From the NCBI GenBank assembly GCA_023052935.1, contig CM041292.1, forward strand, positions 95,843,237-95,907,236: a DNA stretch of 64,000 bases, written 5' to 3'. Of this stretch, positions 10,294 through 20,400 are shown piece after piece; the stretch's first letter is position 1; each line of letters begins with the position of its first letter. A program made the position numbers and the translations under genes. Under the pieces are notes generated by a model. It did not search any database, had not been told where the DNA came from, and saw only the letters and a program-made list of their open reading frames with translations. This DNA comes from Piezodorus guildinii. Its lineage: Eukaryota; Arthropoda; Insecta; Hemiptera; Pentatomidae.

Positions 10294-10660
10294 ATAGTGG
10301 AGATTTCCTTCTTTGGCCGAAACTTTTCTGAAGTTCCATTTTCTGGTCCCATCATAGTTCCTTATTTGAACCTGGTCACCTATTTCGAAATTCCTTGCCG
10401 CTAAATTTTCCCTGCTGGCCTCCTCGTCTGACTCTTTTAGAAGATCCAAGCGAGTTCTGATTTTTCTCCCAAATATAATTTCAGCTGGACTCATATTAGT
10501 TATACTATGAGGTGCATTCCTGTACTGCATCAGAAGCCGGCTGAGCTTCAAGGAAATGCCACCAGTTTCCGCCGCCATTGCCTTTAACCCTTTCTTAACT
10601 ACCTAGACGTACCGTTCAGCCTGGCCGTTGGAAGACGGATGATATGGCGCTGTTCTTTTG
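10291..10660 (-). pseudogene. Gypsy integrase, C-terminal part
   Basis: The open frame at 10578-10291 encodes SRLLMQYRNAPHSIT, SPAEIIFGRKIRTRLD and the C-terminal GDQVQIRNYDG domain, ending FRKVSAKEGNLHY and a stop that overlaps the LTR. Just upstream (about 10650-10600, - strand) is [13 protein letters not shown], containing the third catalytic residue (Glu) of the DDE triad, followed by an in-frame stop. Confidence 0.85.
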
Positions 10661-10679
10661 TGGCGTATTCCGTTTGATT

Positions 10680-11000
10680 TCAGAAACTTTTGAAATTCTG
10701 TACATGTGAATTGGGCCCGTTATCTGTGACCAGAATTAATGGTAGTCCAAATCTGGCAAAAATGCTCCTGAGTTCCGTAATGGTCCTTAGCATCGTGATT
10801 TTAGGTACATCTAACCATTTCGAGAATGCATCTACTAGGATTAAGAAGTAACATCCCTGGAAGGGACCTGCAAAATCCATGTGTAGCCGTTGCCATGGCA
10901 TCGTTGGTGGCTCCCACGGGTGGACAGTCTTTGGTAGATTATTCGAATTCTCACAGCATGGCTTACAATTACATACCAGCCTCATACCAGATGTCAGCAT
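10680..11000 (-). pseudogene. Gypsy integrase, catalytic core first half
   Basis: Encodes WQRLHMDFAGPF with the first catalytic Asp, then ILVDAFSKW, then LVTDNGP with the second Asp. These are the DDE-core motifs of LTR integrases. The frame breaks after 10680 and again before the Glu motif. The sequence upstream of 11000 carries the zinc-binding region only weakly. Confidence 0.85.
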
Positions 11001-11164
11001 CGATTGTTAGCCACCAACAATAACTTCTTGCCAACCCTTTCATCTTTCTTACACCGATGTGAGCTGCATGTAATTCGGCGAGTACTAGGTTTTGTATTCT
11101 TCTGGGTATAGCGATCCGATCTCCTCTGAAGACACACCCATCTTGAAGACTAAAAATTGTTGAA

Positions 11165-11650
11165 TCATTTTTGTTGACCTTTTCCTGTTTTCAGGGCTTC
11201 TATCAGAGGAGCTAAACATGGATCTCGGCTAGTTGCTTCTGTAAGCATCTTTCGAGTAACGGGCATAACCTCAGCCTGTTTCAACTGGAAGATTGTAGCT
11301 TCATTCATTGTGTCCTGTAGAACGTTTTCTGCTGGAAATCGGGATAAATAGTCTGCGTTAGCATGATTCTTCGTGCTTCTGTAGACGATATGATAATCAA
11401 ATCCGGACAAAAATATAGCGTATCGTAGCATCCGTGTTGCTGACAGAGAAGGCAAAGCTTTATCTGGACTAAGAATAAACGTTAGCGGGAGATGATCAGT
11501 TACAAGAGTAAAAGGTCTACCATAACAGTATAGAAAAAAAATGTTGCAAACCCCAGTATAATGATGTAGCCTCTTTGTCGATTTGACTGTAATTCTATTC
11601 ACTTGAAGTGAGGGTTCGAGAAGCGAAGCTGATCGGTCTTTCTGATCCAT
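11165..11650 (-). pseudogene. Gypsy RNase H and tether region
   Basis: Contains FTLVTDHLPLTFIL and NADYLSRFPAEN, the RNase H end and conserved NADxLSR box of Gypsy polyproteins. It overlaps the preceding pol fragment in another frame at 11595-11650, showing a frameshift inside RNase H. Confidence 0.85.
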
Positions 11651-12089
11651 CTGGCATTCTGTGTGACAATACTGCTCCGAGGCCGTAGGGTGAAGCGTCT
11701 GTACTTAGTATAAGTGGTAGTTTTGGATTATATGGAATCAAAACCTGATTGCTGGTTACTTCTTCCTTGATTGTCTTGAATGCCCGTTCGCATTTCTTTG
11801 TCCATTCGAATTTAGTTCCCTTTTGAAGGAGAGCATACAGTGGTTCCAGAATAGCGGCCAAGTTTGGAATGAATTTATTGTAATAGTTCGCCATTCCTAA
11901 GAAGGTTCTTCGCTCAGAAACGTCCTTTGGGGGTCTAGTCTTCACGATGGCGTTAATCTTGTCTGGGTCTTTGTGTAAACCATCTTTGTCTATTATGTGG
12001 CCCAAATTTAACTGGATTTTGTTTTCTCGTAGCCGATCGAAAAGTAACTTAAGCCGTGCCATCGCTTCTTTCTTGGTACTGTCTTGCAC
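11595..12089 (-). pseudogene. Gypsy RT thumb/connection and RNase H start
   Basis: Encodes RRTFLGMANYYNKFIPNLA (thumb), LQKGTKFEWTKKCERAF (connection) and STDASPYGLGAVLSHRM (first RNase H Asp), then FASRTLTSSE before the frame shifts. It follows the catalytic palm without long gaps. Confidence 0.9.
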
Positions 12090-12715
12090 CTTAATATCAT
12101 CATAAAAACAAGAAACGCCTTCTGAACCTTGTAAGGCCTGGTCGACGGCCTTTTACCAAGTTGCTGGTGCTACTTTTACGCCAAACATAATCCTCTTGAC
12201 TCTGAAGATACCTAGGTGGGTGTTTATAGTCTGGAGTAATGCGCTCTCTTCATCCATGGGAATGTTTAGATGGGCCTGTCGAACGTCCAGCGTGCAAAAA
12301 TACCTTCCGCCACTCATACGTGCAAATATGTCCTCAATTCGGGGAAATGGGTAATGTTCGTCCTGGAGTAGGGGTTTAAGGTAGACTTATAATCAGCGCA
12401 AAGTCTGATTGTTCCAATTGGTTTCACAAAAGGTACCACAGGAGTTGCCCAATCTGAATGGGTTATTTTCTCAATAATTCCTTCAGATTTTAATCTCTTT
12501 ATTTCGTTACCAACAGGTTCTAGAAGCGCGTAAGGAACTGGTCTAGCCCTCTTAAAAATAGGTTTTACATTATCTTTTAATTTAAATGTACATGTGGCAT
12601 GAGAGGTTTTTCCCACCTTATTAGCAAATATATCTGAATAAGAAGATAACAGTTTATTTAACTCTAACTCAGGTGGTTGACATGTTTTAACCACGTGGAT
12701 ATCTGCTAAGTTCAC
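12090..12715 (-). pseudogene. Gypsy reverse transcriptase palm
   Basis: 12715-12314 encodes the N-terminal RT fingers (PVPYALLEPVGNEI, EGIIEKITHSDWATPVV, GTIRLCADYK). The next segment, in a shifted frame, reads YFCTLDVRQAHLNIPM and then the catalytic box as FYDDI at about 12100. An in-frame TAA replaces the codon after APATW. The aspartates of FYDD are retained, but the frame is broken at least twice. Confidence 0.85.
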
Positions 12716-12840
12716 TCAAAGTTCCCGGATTCAGTCCCTTCCCATGATAGAGTCCATTAATTGGGGAATAACAACTAAGTTACCTGTGATTCTCTTGCCT
12801 TCACATTGAACCTTGACCTGACAGACGCCTAATGGTCAAA

Positions 12841-13353
12841 TTATTTCGTTGGTGAATGTTCGAAGTCTAATGTTGGTAGGTTGGAGTTGTTTGCTCGGGA
12901 GTAGTCTTTCGAAAGTCTTTTCGAGATGGTCGTAACGGCGGCACCGGTATCCAATTCTGGTTCCAAATGCTTACCTTCGATGATCACATTTATCATCATT
13001 TTACCATCCGGCCGTCCCTGAAACTGATGAATTTCGTATACATTTCGAATTTGATGAACTTCAAAATTCTCATCTATCTCCGAGTCATCCTCCGCTGTTG
13101 ACATGACGTCTAAATGGTTCTGATTACGTTTTCTCTGCCTTTCGGAGCTAAGGCATACGCGGGTCAGGTGTCCGATTTTCCCACATTCTCGGCATTTTGT
13201 TTTCTTGGCATTACAATCCACGCTGCGATGTCTCTTCTTCCTGCATCGATAAAAAGAGCCCTGAAGTTGTTTCAGCTTCTCCCTAACTAGTCTGTACTGT
13301 GATCGTTTCTTCTCCTTGCTCACTTTATTGACAGTTAAATGTGAGCTTCTCAT
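12841..13353 (-). pseudogene. Gypsy gag nucleocapsid and protease
   Basis: The CCHC knuckle CRECGKIGHLTRVC is intact; the one before it (YRCRKKRHRSVDC) has lost its first Cys. Further along is the aspartic protease active site LDTGAAVTTIS. Knuckles bind element RNA; the protease cleaves Gag-Pol. The frame ends about 120 bp before the RT fragment. Confidence 0.85.
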
Positions 13354-13369
13354 TTGTTGGCTTTCTAGC

Positions 13370-13960
13370 TTAGCAGTCTCTGTAGCAAGAGACAGTTAAC
13401 AGCGTCATGGAATGTCATATTTTCCTGCTCTAATATTTTTTCTCTAATGTCATTATCACTAATCCCCCGTACAAATTGAGCTCTTAAATGAGTTTCCATT
13501 GTGGACTCCTGACACTTTTGACAGGTGAAGTCACAATTATTGGCACTTTGCCGCAGATTAGCAACATATTGACCGATTGTTTCATCAGACTTCTGATGTA
13601 GAAGAACAAATCGATGTTGTTCTGCTATTTTGCTGGCTTGAGGACACAGATGAGTTTTTAAAATCTTAATGGCTTCTTCATAAGCTAGATCTTAGGAGCT
13701 AAGGAAATTAAAGTCTGGAATATTTTTGGACTTAAGCTATTTATAAAAATGTGTAACTTACGAGTTTTGGAGGCTTCATCTGCACCATCAAGTCCTTTTA
13801 AAGCCAAGAAGTTCTCGAGCCGCAAAACTTAGGCCTCGAACGTTTCCTCATGGTCATCAAAAGGTTGAAAAATAAGCCCGTGAACTTGGTGTTTGGACTG
13901 TTCTGTAGCCGCAGTTTCTCGGACTTGAATCCGTTGAAGAGCTGCCACTCGACTCGATAA
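13370..13960 (-). pseudogene. Gypsy gag capsid region, fragmented
   Basis: On the - strand, with stops between pieces: LENFLALKGLDGADEASK, YEEAIKILKTHLCPQASK, DETIGQYVANLRQSANNC and AQFVRGISDNDIREKILEQ. These match the retrotransposon gag domain of mag-type Gypsy elements. A stop near 13829 and another near 13692 break it. Confidence 0.75.
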
Positions 13961-14018
13961 GTTGTTCGGACATCGTGAGTTCAGAAGTGTAAGTCAACCA
14001 TCCTCGTAGCCAATGTCA

Positions 14019-14133
14019 TGTCATTAATATTTAAGAATCAAAGAACGTACTATTTGTTTTGAGCATTTTAGTAACAATGAATGACCTCAATACTTATTCT
14101 AATAATGTTTATAACATATGTTCCGATAATTGA
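14019..14133 (-). repeat. Gypsy 5' LTR
   Basis: Matches 10180-10293 with about six differences. Just inside it, in element sense, lies TTGGCTACGAGGATGG, a plausible primer-binding site. Confidence 0.85.
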
Positions 14134-14369
14134 TATGATCACATGTGCTTAGAGATATAACACTAACCATCCAGCTAAAAGTGATCCCAACAGCAGTGAC
14201 GTTTTATATCAAATGTCAGATTTTGGATATGAAAAAGAAATATTATTTATTCCTACCTAAGTTAATTTAATAATTAATTTTAAATTTAGTTTTGTTTAAT
14301 AAATGTATGTATCTGAAGAAATTAATTTATTTTATTCTATTGTTTTATTGTATAGATATATTTCTTTTT
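14134..14369. other. Possible remainder of SINE family 2, then AT-rich DNA
   Basis: TATGATCACATGTGCTTAGAGATA after the LTR weakly matches the reverse of the SINE 2 head near 60150-60175. The rest holds nothing recognised. Confidence 0.35.
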
Positions 14370-14515
14370 TTTCTTTTCTTACATCTTAGACCATTGTAAA
14401 TAAGAACTAATCATGATCATTTGGTCTTTTGGCCAGATACATTGTATACCTTAATTTACATATTTGTTGTTCATAAGGGACTATGTCCCAAAATAAAGAT
14501 TTAAAAATATATATA
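14370..14515 (+). mobile_element. CR1-like LINE 3' end only
   Basis: Reads TTGGCCAGATACATTGTA and then AAGGGACTATGTCCCAAAATAAAG, the conserved 3' terminus also seen near 5690, 23145 and 55240. A dead-on-arrival insertion without coding sequence. Confidence 0.75.
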
Positions 14516-14589
14516 TTGTTTAATTTAAAACATACATTTTCAACGGAACTGAATATGATTCTTTACCCATTTTTTAAATCCAACTTTGT

Positions 14590-14675
14590 TCAACAGTTCT
14601 TAAATTGCTTTAATAACCTAGGTAAGTGAAAGTTGTGTGTTGCAGCACAAGAATTTTTTTTTTTTTTCTAGACCC
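14590..14675 (-). repeat. M1 dispersed repeat, head
   Basis: GGTAAGTGAAAGTTGTGTGTTGCAGCAC followed by a T-run is the reverse complement of the M1 head. Confidence 0.7.
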
Positions 14676-14729
14676 ATATATAACGATTTTTTAAGACAAA
14701 ACTAGATCTAAACCTAGCAAGTTCCCTTT

Positions 14730-15080
14730 ACGCCTGCGCTTAGAGCCGAACGTGATTAGACGAGCCCTGGCGATGACACACAAGTAATCGCAGGCGTTTG
14801 TTACTCGAGATTAAACTACTGAGGGCCCGCCAAAGCATTACGTCACCAGATGTCCTTCGTGATTAAATGTCATCATATCTCTCCACTATGGCGGAGCTAT
14901 ATGTCTTTGTTGCTGATAATACATCTCGCTAGTTCCCCGGCTCAGCCCTAAACCATTAATGCTATTGGAAATCCAAGGCTGGATCACTCTGCTTTATTGA
15001 CAATTAGGGATTCACATTAATTTGACCTATATATACCGACGGTATTAAATAACAATACCTCATAATGGCGCGCCATATAA
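14730..15080. other. Complex, non-repetitive region; possible regulatory DNA
   Basis: Compositionally balanced sequence between repeat-rich tracts, with no reading frame and no match elsewhere in the window. It contains GATTAA and TTATTGACAATTAG-like words. It may be a conserved noncoding element or an unrecognised old repeat. Confidence 0.25.
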
Positions 15081-15792
15081 TATCAAAGATTATCAGATTT
15101 ATTAATAGTGATATTTTAACTAATATTGAGCGCCCAAACAATGTTTTAAAAAAGTTTAGATATTTTTAAAGTAGCAACGGATTGTAAGTTGCTGGGTCCG
15201 GACCTCCGCCAGTTGTCACGGCTTTGTGCAGTTGCACTGCTGTTGTTTACTCACAGGATACTCTGAGTGTCAGAATAAAAATTACTTCCTCACATTTACG
15301 GCCGATTTTCGATATTCTAATAATATTAAACATGCTAGAAACATGAGGTTTCTCTTTTCTTTACTATTTAACCAGTTTGGAGCACGGAAACCGTTGTTTA
15401 ATAATTAACATGGTTAATTGAGGATGATTTGCAATATCTAATGTATGTATGCTGACTCACTTTCCGTTTTGATTTTCATAATATCAATCTTTTTGAAATT
15501 AATATGAATTTTAGCATTTTATAAATAGAATAATAATATTTAATTTCATTCTAATTACGATAATAATTAATAATAAATAGTAAAAGTGGAAAAAGATAAG
15601 ATCACTCAAAGTTCAGAAAGTCGTAACAGATGCGTTGTATTAAAAAGATAAATCAACAAGAAGTAGAGATATGCGTTATTATTTATAATTCAGAAATAAT
15701 CTGAAAAAAAAAATAATGCTTTTCAATAAAACATTTATTCCCTGAAGCTTATTTTGGTTTATTATTTTCAATAATAAACCTTTGTAATCGGC

Positions 15793-15793
15793 C

Positions 15794-15826
<33 letters not shown>
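15793..15826. repeat. Poly(A) run
   Basis: Thirty-odd consecutive A residues directly before a repeat R2 copy; it may be a retroposon tail. Confidence 0.9.
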
Positions 15827-15829
<3 letters not shown>

Positions 15830-16060
15830 CCCTTTAAAAATTCAAGGGCTTACGTTTCAAGATGAATAAAGAATAAAATAAAAAAAAAAAAAACGTTTGT
15901 CCGCCGTCCGCCGCGGCATTTCTCCGAAACTACAGGACCAATTTTTTTTTAAATTCGCCACAAAAATACTAGATCCTGTACCGATGATCCTAAAACGTAG
16001 ACGTTGATATCAGCTGGTTATTTTTAAAATGGCGGCCATTTAAATGCGAATTAATTCAAA
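15830..16060 (+). repeat. Dispersed repeat R2, first copy
   Basis: Shares GGCTTAC-TTTCAAGAT, GTTTGTCCGCCGTCCG and CCGATGATCCTA-AC-TAGACG with 52915-53130. The GC-rich core CCGTCCGCCGCGGC stands out in this AT-rich DNA. No coding capacity is visible. Confidence 0.7.
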
Positions 16061-16299
16061 AACTCAGTTAATTTTGAGATAGAGAAAAAAATTATCAGTA
16101 TTTATTAACCGAAAACCGCGAATAGTCATAAAAAAGAGAGAGAAAAAATGAAATTTCATGGCCATAACTCAGTTATTCTCGAAGAAACAGAAAAATGTGT
16201 ATAGAGTTTTAGAATCAATAAAGCGCGATAAACAAGAAAAACATAAACAAAGAAAGAAAAAGGAATAAACAAAATTAGATTTTGCCCATAACTGTTATT

Positions 16300-16480
16300 T
16301 AGAAACAAAATAAGTATAGAGTTTTAGTATAAGTTCAGTGCAATAATTAACTCATTAAATTTACACCGATATAGCGAGTTTAATCAAAACATTTAGAGCC
16401 GTTTTTGAGTAAATCGTAAAAAGGTGCTAAATGCATGGAATGAAATAGGGTTTTAGTGAAAAAGTTGTTGTAACAGCTCC
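16300..16480 (+). repeat. M1 dispersed repeat, middle fragment
   Basis: Contains ATTTACACCGATATAGCGAGTTTAATCAAAA and TAGAGCCGTTTTTGAG-AAATCGTAAAAAGGTGC, the central M1 block. It stops before the tail. Confidence 0.75.
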
Positions 16481-17403
16481 AACTTATAAGAGACGTGATT
16501 CCCTGATTGCTCGGTTATAATTGATGATGGAGAAGAAGTGTAAGGTGTTCTGGAATCAAGAAAATTTATTTAAATTATTTGAATGAAAATCGAAAGAAGA
16601 GAAAAGAATAGGAATAGTTTCTCCTAATTAATAAATAAATAAATACCAAAATTTTATCTTTTAGTGCTATTTAATAGGGAATACAATTTCCTACAAAAAG
16701 TAAAAAAAAAATCATTGAAATTGCTTAAAAACCGGTAGAGATAAAGCGTTTTGAAATTAGGAGTGGTGATATGATATTTTCCTTTGAATTATTTATTGCT
16801 TTTTATATTACTTAATTGCCTACCTACAGCTTTATAAGCAGTTATACCTTAATATTTTATTTGGAAATAACAAACCATTATGTAGTAATTTGCAGTGCTT
16901 TTTTTTTTAATTATATCATTATAAATAAAATTAAGTTTGAAAAAAATAAATAAAATGGTTAAAATAATTGTCAACACATTATTAATCATTTTCATATCCC
17001 TTTGGATGATTATATTTATACACTATTGAAAAGGTTCAGTTCAATATTTTACAAACAATATTGAGTTTCGTGAATGTTTTTTGAAAATATTTTGTCTTTC
17101 TTTAGTACAATGATTTATACTGTTTATGAATTATTTTTGAATATTAATAATCACTTTCTTTTCTCCTACTCCTTTGCTATTTCTCCCCTCTATTGGTTTT
17201 TCATTGTTCCAAATAATTCTAATAATAATAATAATTTCTACTTCGGAACGATTATGTTTTAAATCGAGGTACTGCTTGTCATAGTAATATTATAATTTTT
17301 TTTTATCATTTCCTGGTATTTTTAAAGGTTTTACTGCCAGTGACATATGATTAATAAAAAATTCTTGATACTAAAATATTTTAATTTTTTTATCGTTTTT
17401 CAG
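16481..17403. other. AT-rich DNA upstream of the first recognised exon
   Basis: No exon encoding the expected N-terminal transmembrane start is recognisable. A pyrimidine-rich acceptor (ATCGTTTTTCAG) ends at 17403, so this is taken as intron. Confidence 0.4.
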
Positions 17404-17476
17404 ATGCTCGGAACATGTTTGCTAGGATTCCATGTATTTAATTTGGAAGGATTCATAGATACACGAAAGTTGTTAG
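17404..17476 (+). CDS. Tetraspan gene, first visible exon
   Basis: 73 nt preceded by TTTTTCAG and followed by GTATTT. It encodes 24 residues beginning MLGTCLLGFHVF, ending one base into the next codon. The ATG at its first base may be internal, since an acceptor precedes it. Confidence 0.65.
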
Positions 17477-20400
17477 GTATTTTTAATTTTTTTTACTATA
17501 CTTCAAAGATATAAAATTATCTTCTTCTTTTTTTAAAAATTTTAATGAACTTTTATTACAAATTATTCTCTCAAGTTAGAAACATAAGATAAAACATCAA
17601 TCGATCTGAATCTTAAATATGCTCTGTAGAGATCTATCCAGAATTCCCATAACAACCAAAGTGTAACACTTGTGAAATAAATAAGCAGCCCATAGAACTG
17701 TCACTTATCTCAAAAACATACCCTTTTTAGCAGTTCACTTCAAATTGATTTTCAACTCTGGAAACGAACTTGGATATTAGGAAAACTAACAGTTAGTAAT
17801 TTTTTTTTTTTTTTTTTAATGTTTTTATTGAAATTTACAACTGTATTTTGTAATAGAACAAGTAAATATGCTGGTAATAATAAAATACATAAAGAGAAAA
17901 TGCCCATTGGCATCACTCCACTAGGTATCTAAACTAGAAGGTCTCGAGGCATCTTCTTTTCAGTCGCCTCGGAGAATTGTCAGGAATTGAAGAGGAAGCA
18001 AGGATTGAAACTAGTGGGTTAGAGTGGGAGTGGAGTTTGTCATGGAAGAATTGATACCTGGTTCAGGCCAAATCAGCAACATATATGATGTTAAGACCTT
18101 TCTGAATGAGTTTATTTGTGACAAAGTAAGGAGCGTTGAGGATTTTTCGAAGGATTTTGGATTGTAAGGATTGAATACGGGAAGAATTAGTTGGTTTCGT
18201 AGAGCCACAGAGCTCAATTCCGTAAGTCCAGATAGAACTTATGATAGTGATATAGATGAGCCTTTTGTAGATAAGTGGAAGGTTGGAACATCTGTCCAGT
18301 AAGTGTTGTAGAAAGCGAAAGTGACGGGCAGTTTCGTGTCGTTTTAGTGTTGTGTGCAGATACCATGTTAGGCGTTTGTCAAGTAGAAGTCCTAGGTAGC
18401 GGAACTGTTCAACTGGAACAAGCGGAATATTATTAAAGGATACTGTAGCGCAGTATGTCATAGGTTTACGACGAATGGTAAAGGTAATTTGGTGGGATTT
18501 GTTGGAATTGATTTTGATTATCCGATTCTGACACCATATCTCAAGCTCTCTGATGTGGAAATGAAGAGTTTGAGAGGAAATAGTAGGATCGTTATTGACT
18601 GATAACACACAAATGTCATCAGCATAAGAAGAAAGGGAGGTGTTGGGATGGGTTGGGAAATCAGCTGTATAGACTGTGTAGAGGATGGGTCCTAGGATAC
18701 TACCTTGCGGGACACCAGCAGACTGAGTAAAAAGGGACGAATAGGAACTATTGTGGTTTATTTTGAAGGAAAAAAAAAATGAAATCAGTTTAATTGTTTC
18801 TAACCAATCGGATCATTTATATATATATATATATATATATTTATGTTAATATAATAAAAATATTACCAACTTATTATAATAAGTTATACTTTATTTATTT
18901 TTCAGAGGAACTTGCATTTTTACCGGACGATGAAAATAAATCATATGACTCATACCATATTGTCTTATCCATATTGGCAACAACCATGATAGGAATCGCC
19001 TTCGTTCTATTTTGGGGAATGTTCTATGTAATGGAGTAATTAATGAATATTATATATTACTTACAAGTATGAATAGTATTAATAATTATTACTTTAGTAA
19101 GTAATACATATATTATAAACGACTTCCGATTATTACTAGAAATTAAAAAAAAAATCTAGAACCGGCATTATTTTTTTACTCAGTATCGTAAAAATTTCTG
19201 ATACAGGGTGATTTTCTTGCTTGCCTTTTCTTCAACTTGGCCTTGAATACGCGGTACGTAAATCTGGAATACAAATTAGGGGTACTATAATTAATAGATC
19301 TTCTATGATTATTGCTTTGACATAGATATAGTGGAAGAAACCCATCAGATTTAGAAAGCGCATTTAACCTTCTCCAGATAGCAGCAGCTAGAGTGGACTT
19401 AGATGTTAATCAATCAAAAACTAAATATATCCATGAAGATACTGGGATATGAAGAAATATTTTGAATTGAAAGTTGAAAGAATAGAGCAGTTTCCGGGCG
19501 ACAAGCAGGAAGGCTTCTTAGAAGGGCTATCCAAAAAAGAGACCCCTCTACTCGTACAGCAGGGATAGCGGAGTCTGAGCCCGGACGGCAAGAGAAGCGG
19601 AAGTCAAGCCGGGACGGAAGAGGTCAGGGGGGTCAAGTGAGAGAGTAATTATGCAGATCTGTCAAAGGTACTTATGTTTTTTAAAATATGAAAATTGATA
19701 ATGTTGATAATTATTTTATAAATAAATGTGTATTTCAAGATAATTAGTTTATTACCCTATATGCCACCGAAAATAGTAGACCCACAGCTGGATGTGCACG
19801 AACCATCGCATTTTATATCTGAGGGCTATTCATTTGAAAGGGTGAAAAGTCTATCTCGGCGCACAAATTAACACAGACAATGAATAATATGAAAGCTGAA
19901 ATTCAACGTAAATTATTTCCGCAAATAAATTTTATTTGGGACTTCTGAAGTATTTCTCATTGGAGTAGGACCATTTCTCAAAACACAAAGGTGCAACTTT
20001 ACAAGGCGCTCCTAATACCAGTTCTCACTTATGCCTCCGCGTTATTTCGCAGGAAGCCCTTCTCTTGAGGTTCGAGAGAAAAATATTAAGGAGAATTATA
20101 GGAAAAGGCGAATGGGAAGACCTCGGCTCCGATGGATTGATGGAGCAGAGCCGAGACCGCAATTGGAGAGCGGTGGCTACCAACAGAAAAGACTGGCGGA
20201 CGTCGCTGCAGGAGACCCTGATTTTTCAAGAGTTGTAGCGCCATGGATGATGATGGTGTTTAAAATGAAATAATTGTTACGTATATAAAATAGTGAGGGT
20301 CATACTTTTTGTCAAATATAATATTAGATGGAATTACTTATTGACAGTACACGTTCTTTCCTGTTGTTCTACATTGACTTCTGCTCACAAGAATAGGGTT

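Larger units (their letters stand above)
10180..14133 (-). mobile_element. mag-like Ty3/Gypsy LTR retrotransposon, degenerate
   Basis: Two 114-115 bp LTRs (10180-10293 and 14019-14133) flank gag, protease, reverse transcriptase, RNase H and integrase remnants in the standard Gypsy order on the - strand. The gag and RT sequences resemble K02A2.6-like or mag elements. The LTRs differ at about six positions, so the insertion is not recent. Stops and frameshifts break every domain. No env-like frame lies between integrase and the 3' LTR. Confidence 0.9.

Noticed and set aside
15226..15408. 60-codon frame starting with a Cys-rich stretch as a missing first exon of the tetraspan gene
   Set aside because: CCC residues are reminiscent, but the expected following motif, a phase-compatible donor and a membrane segment are lacking.
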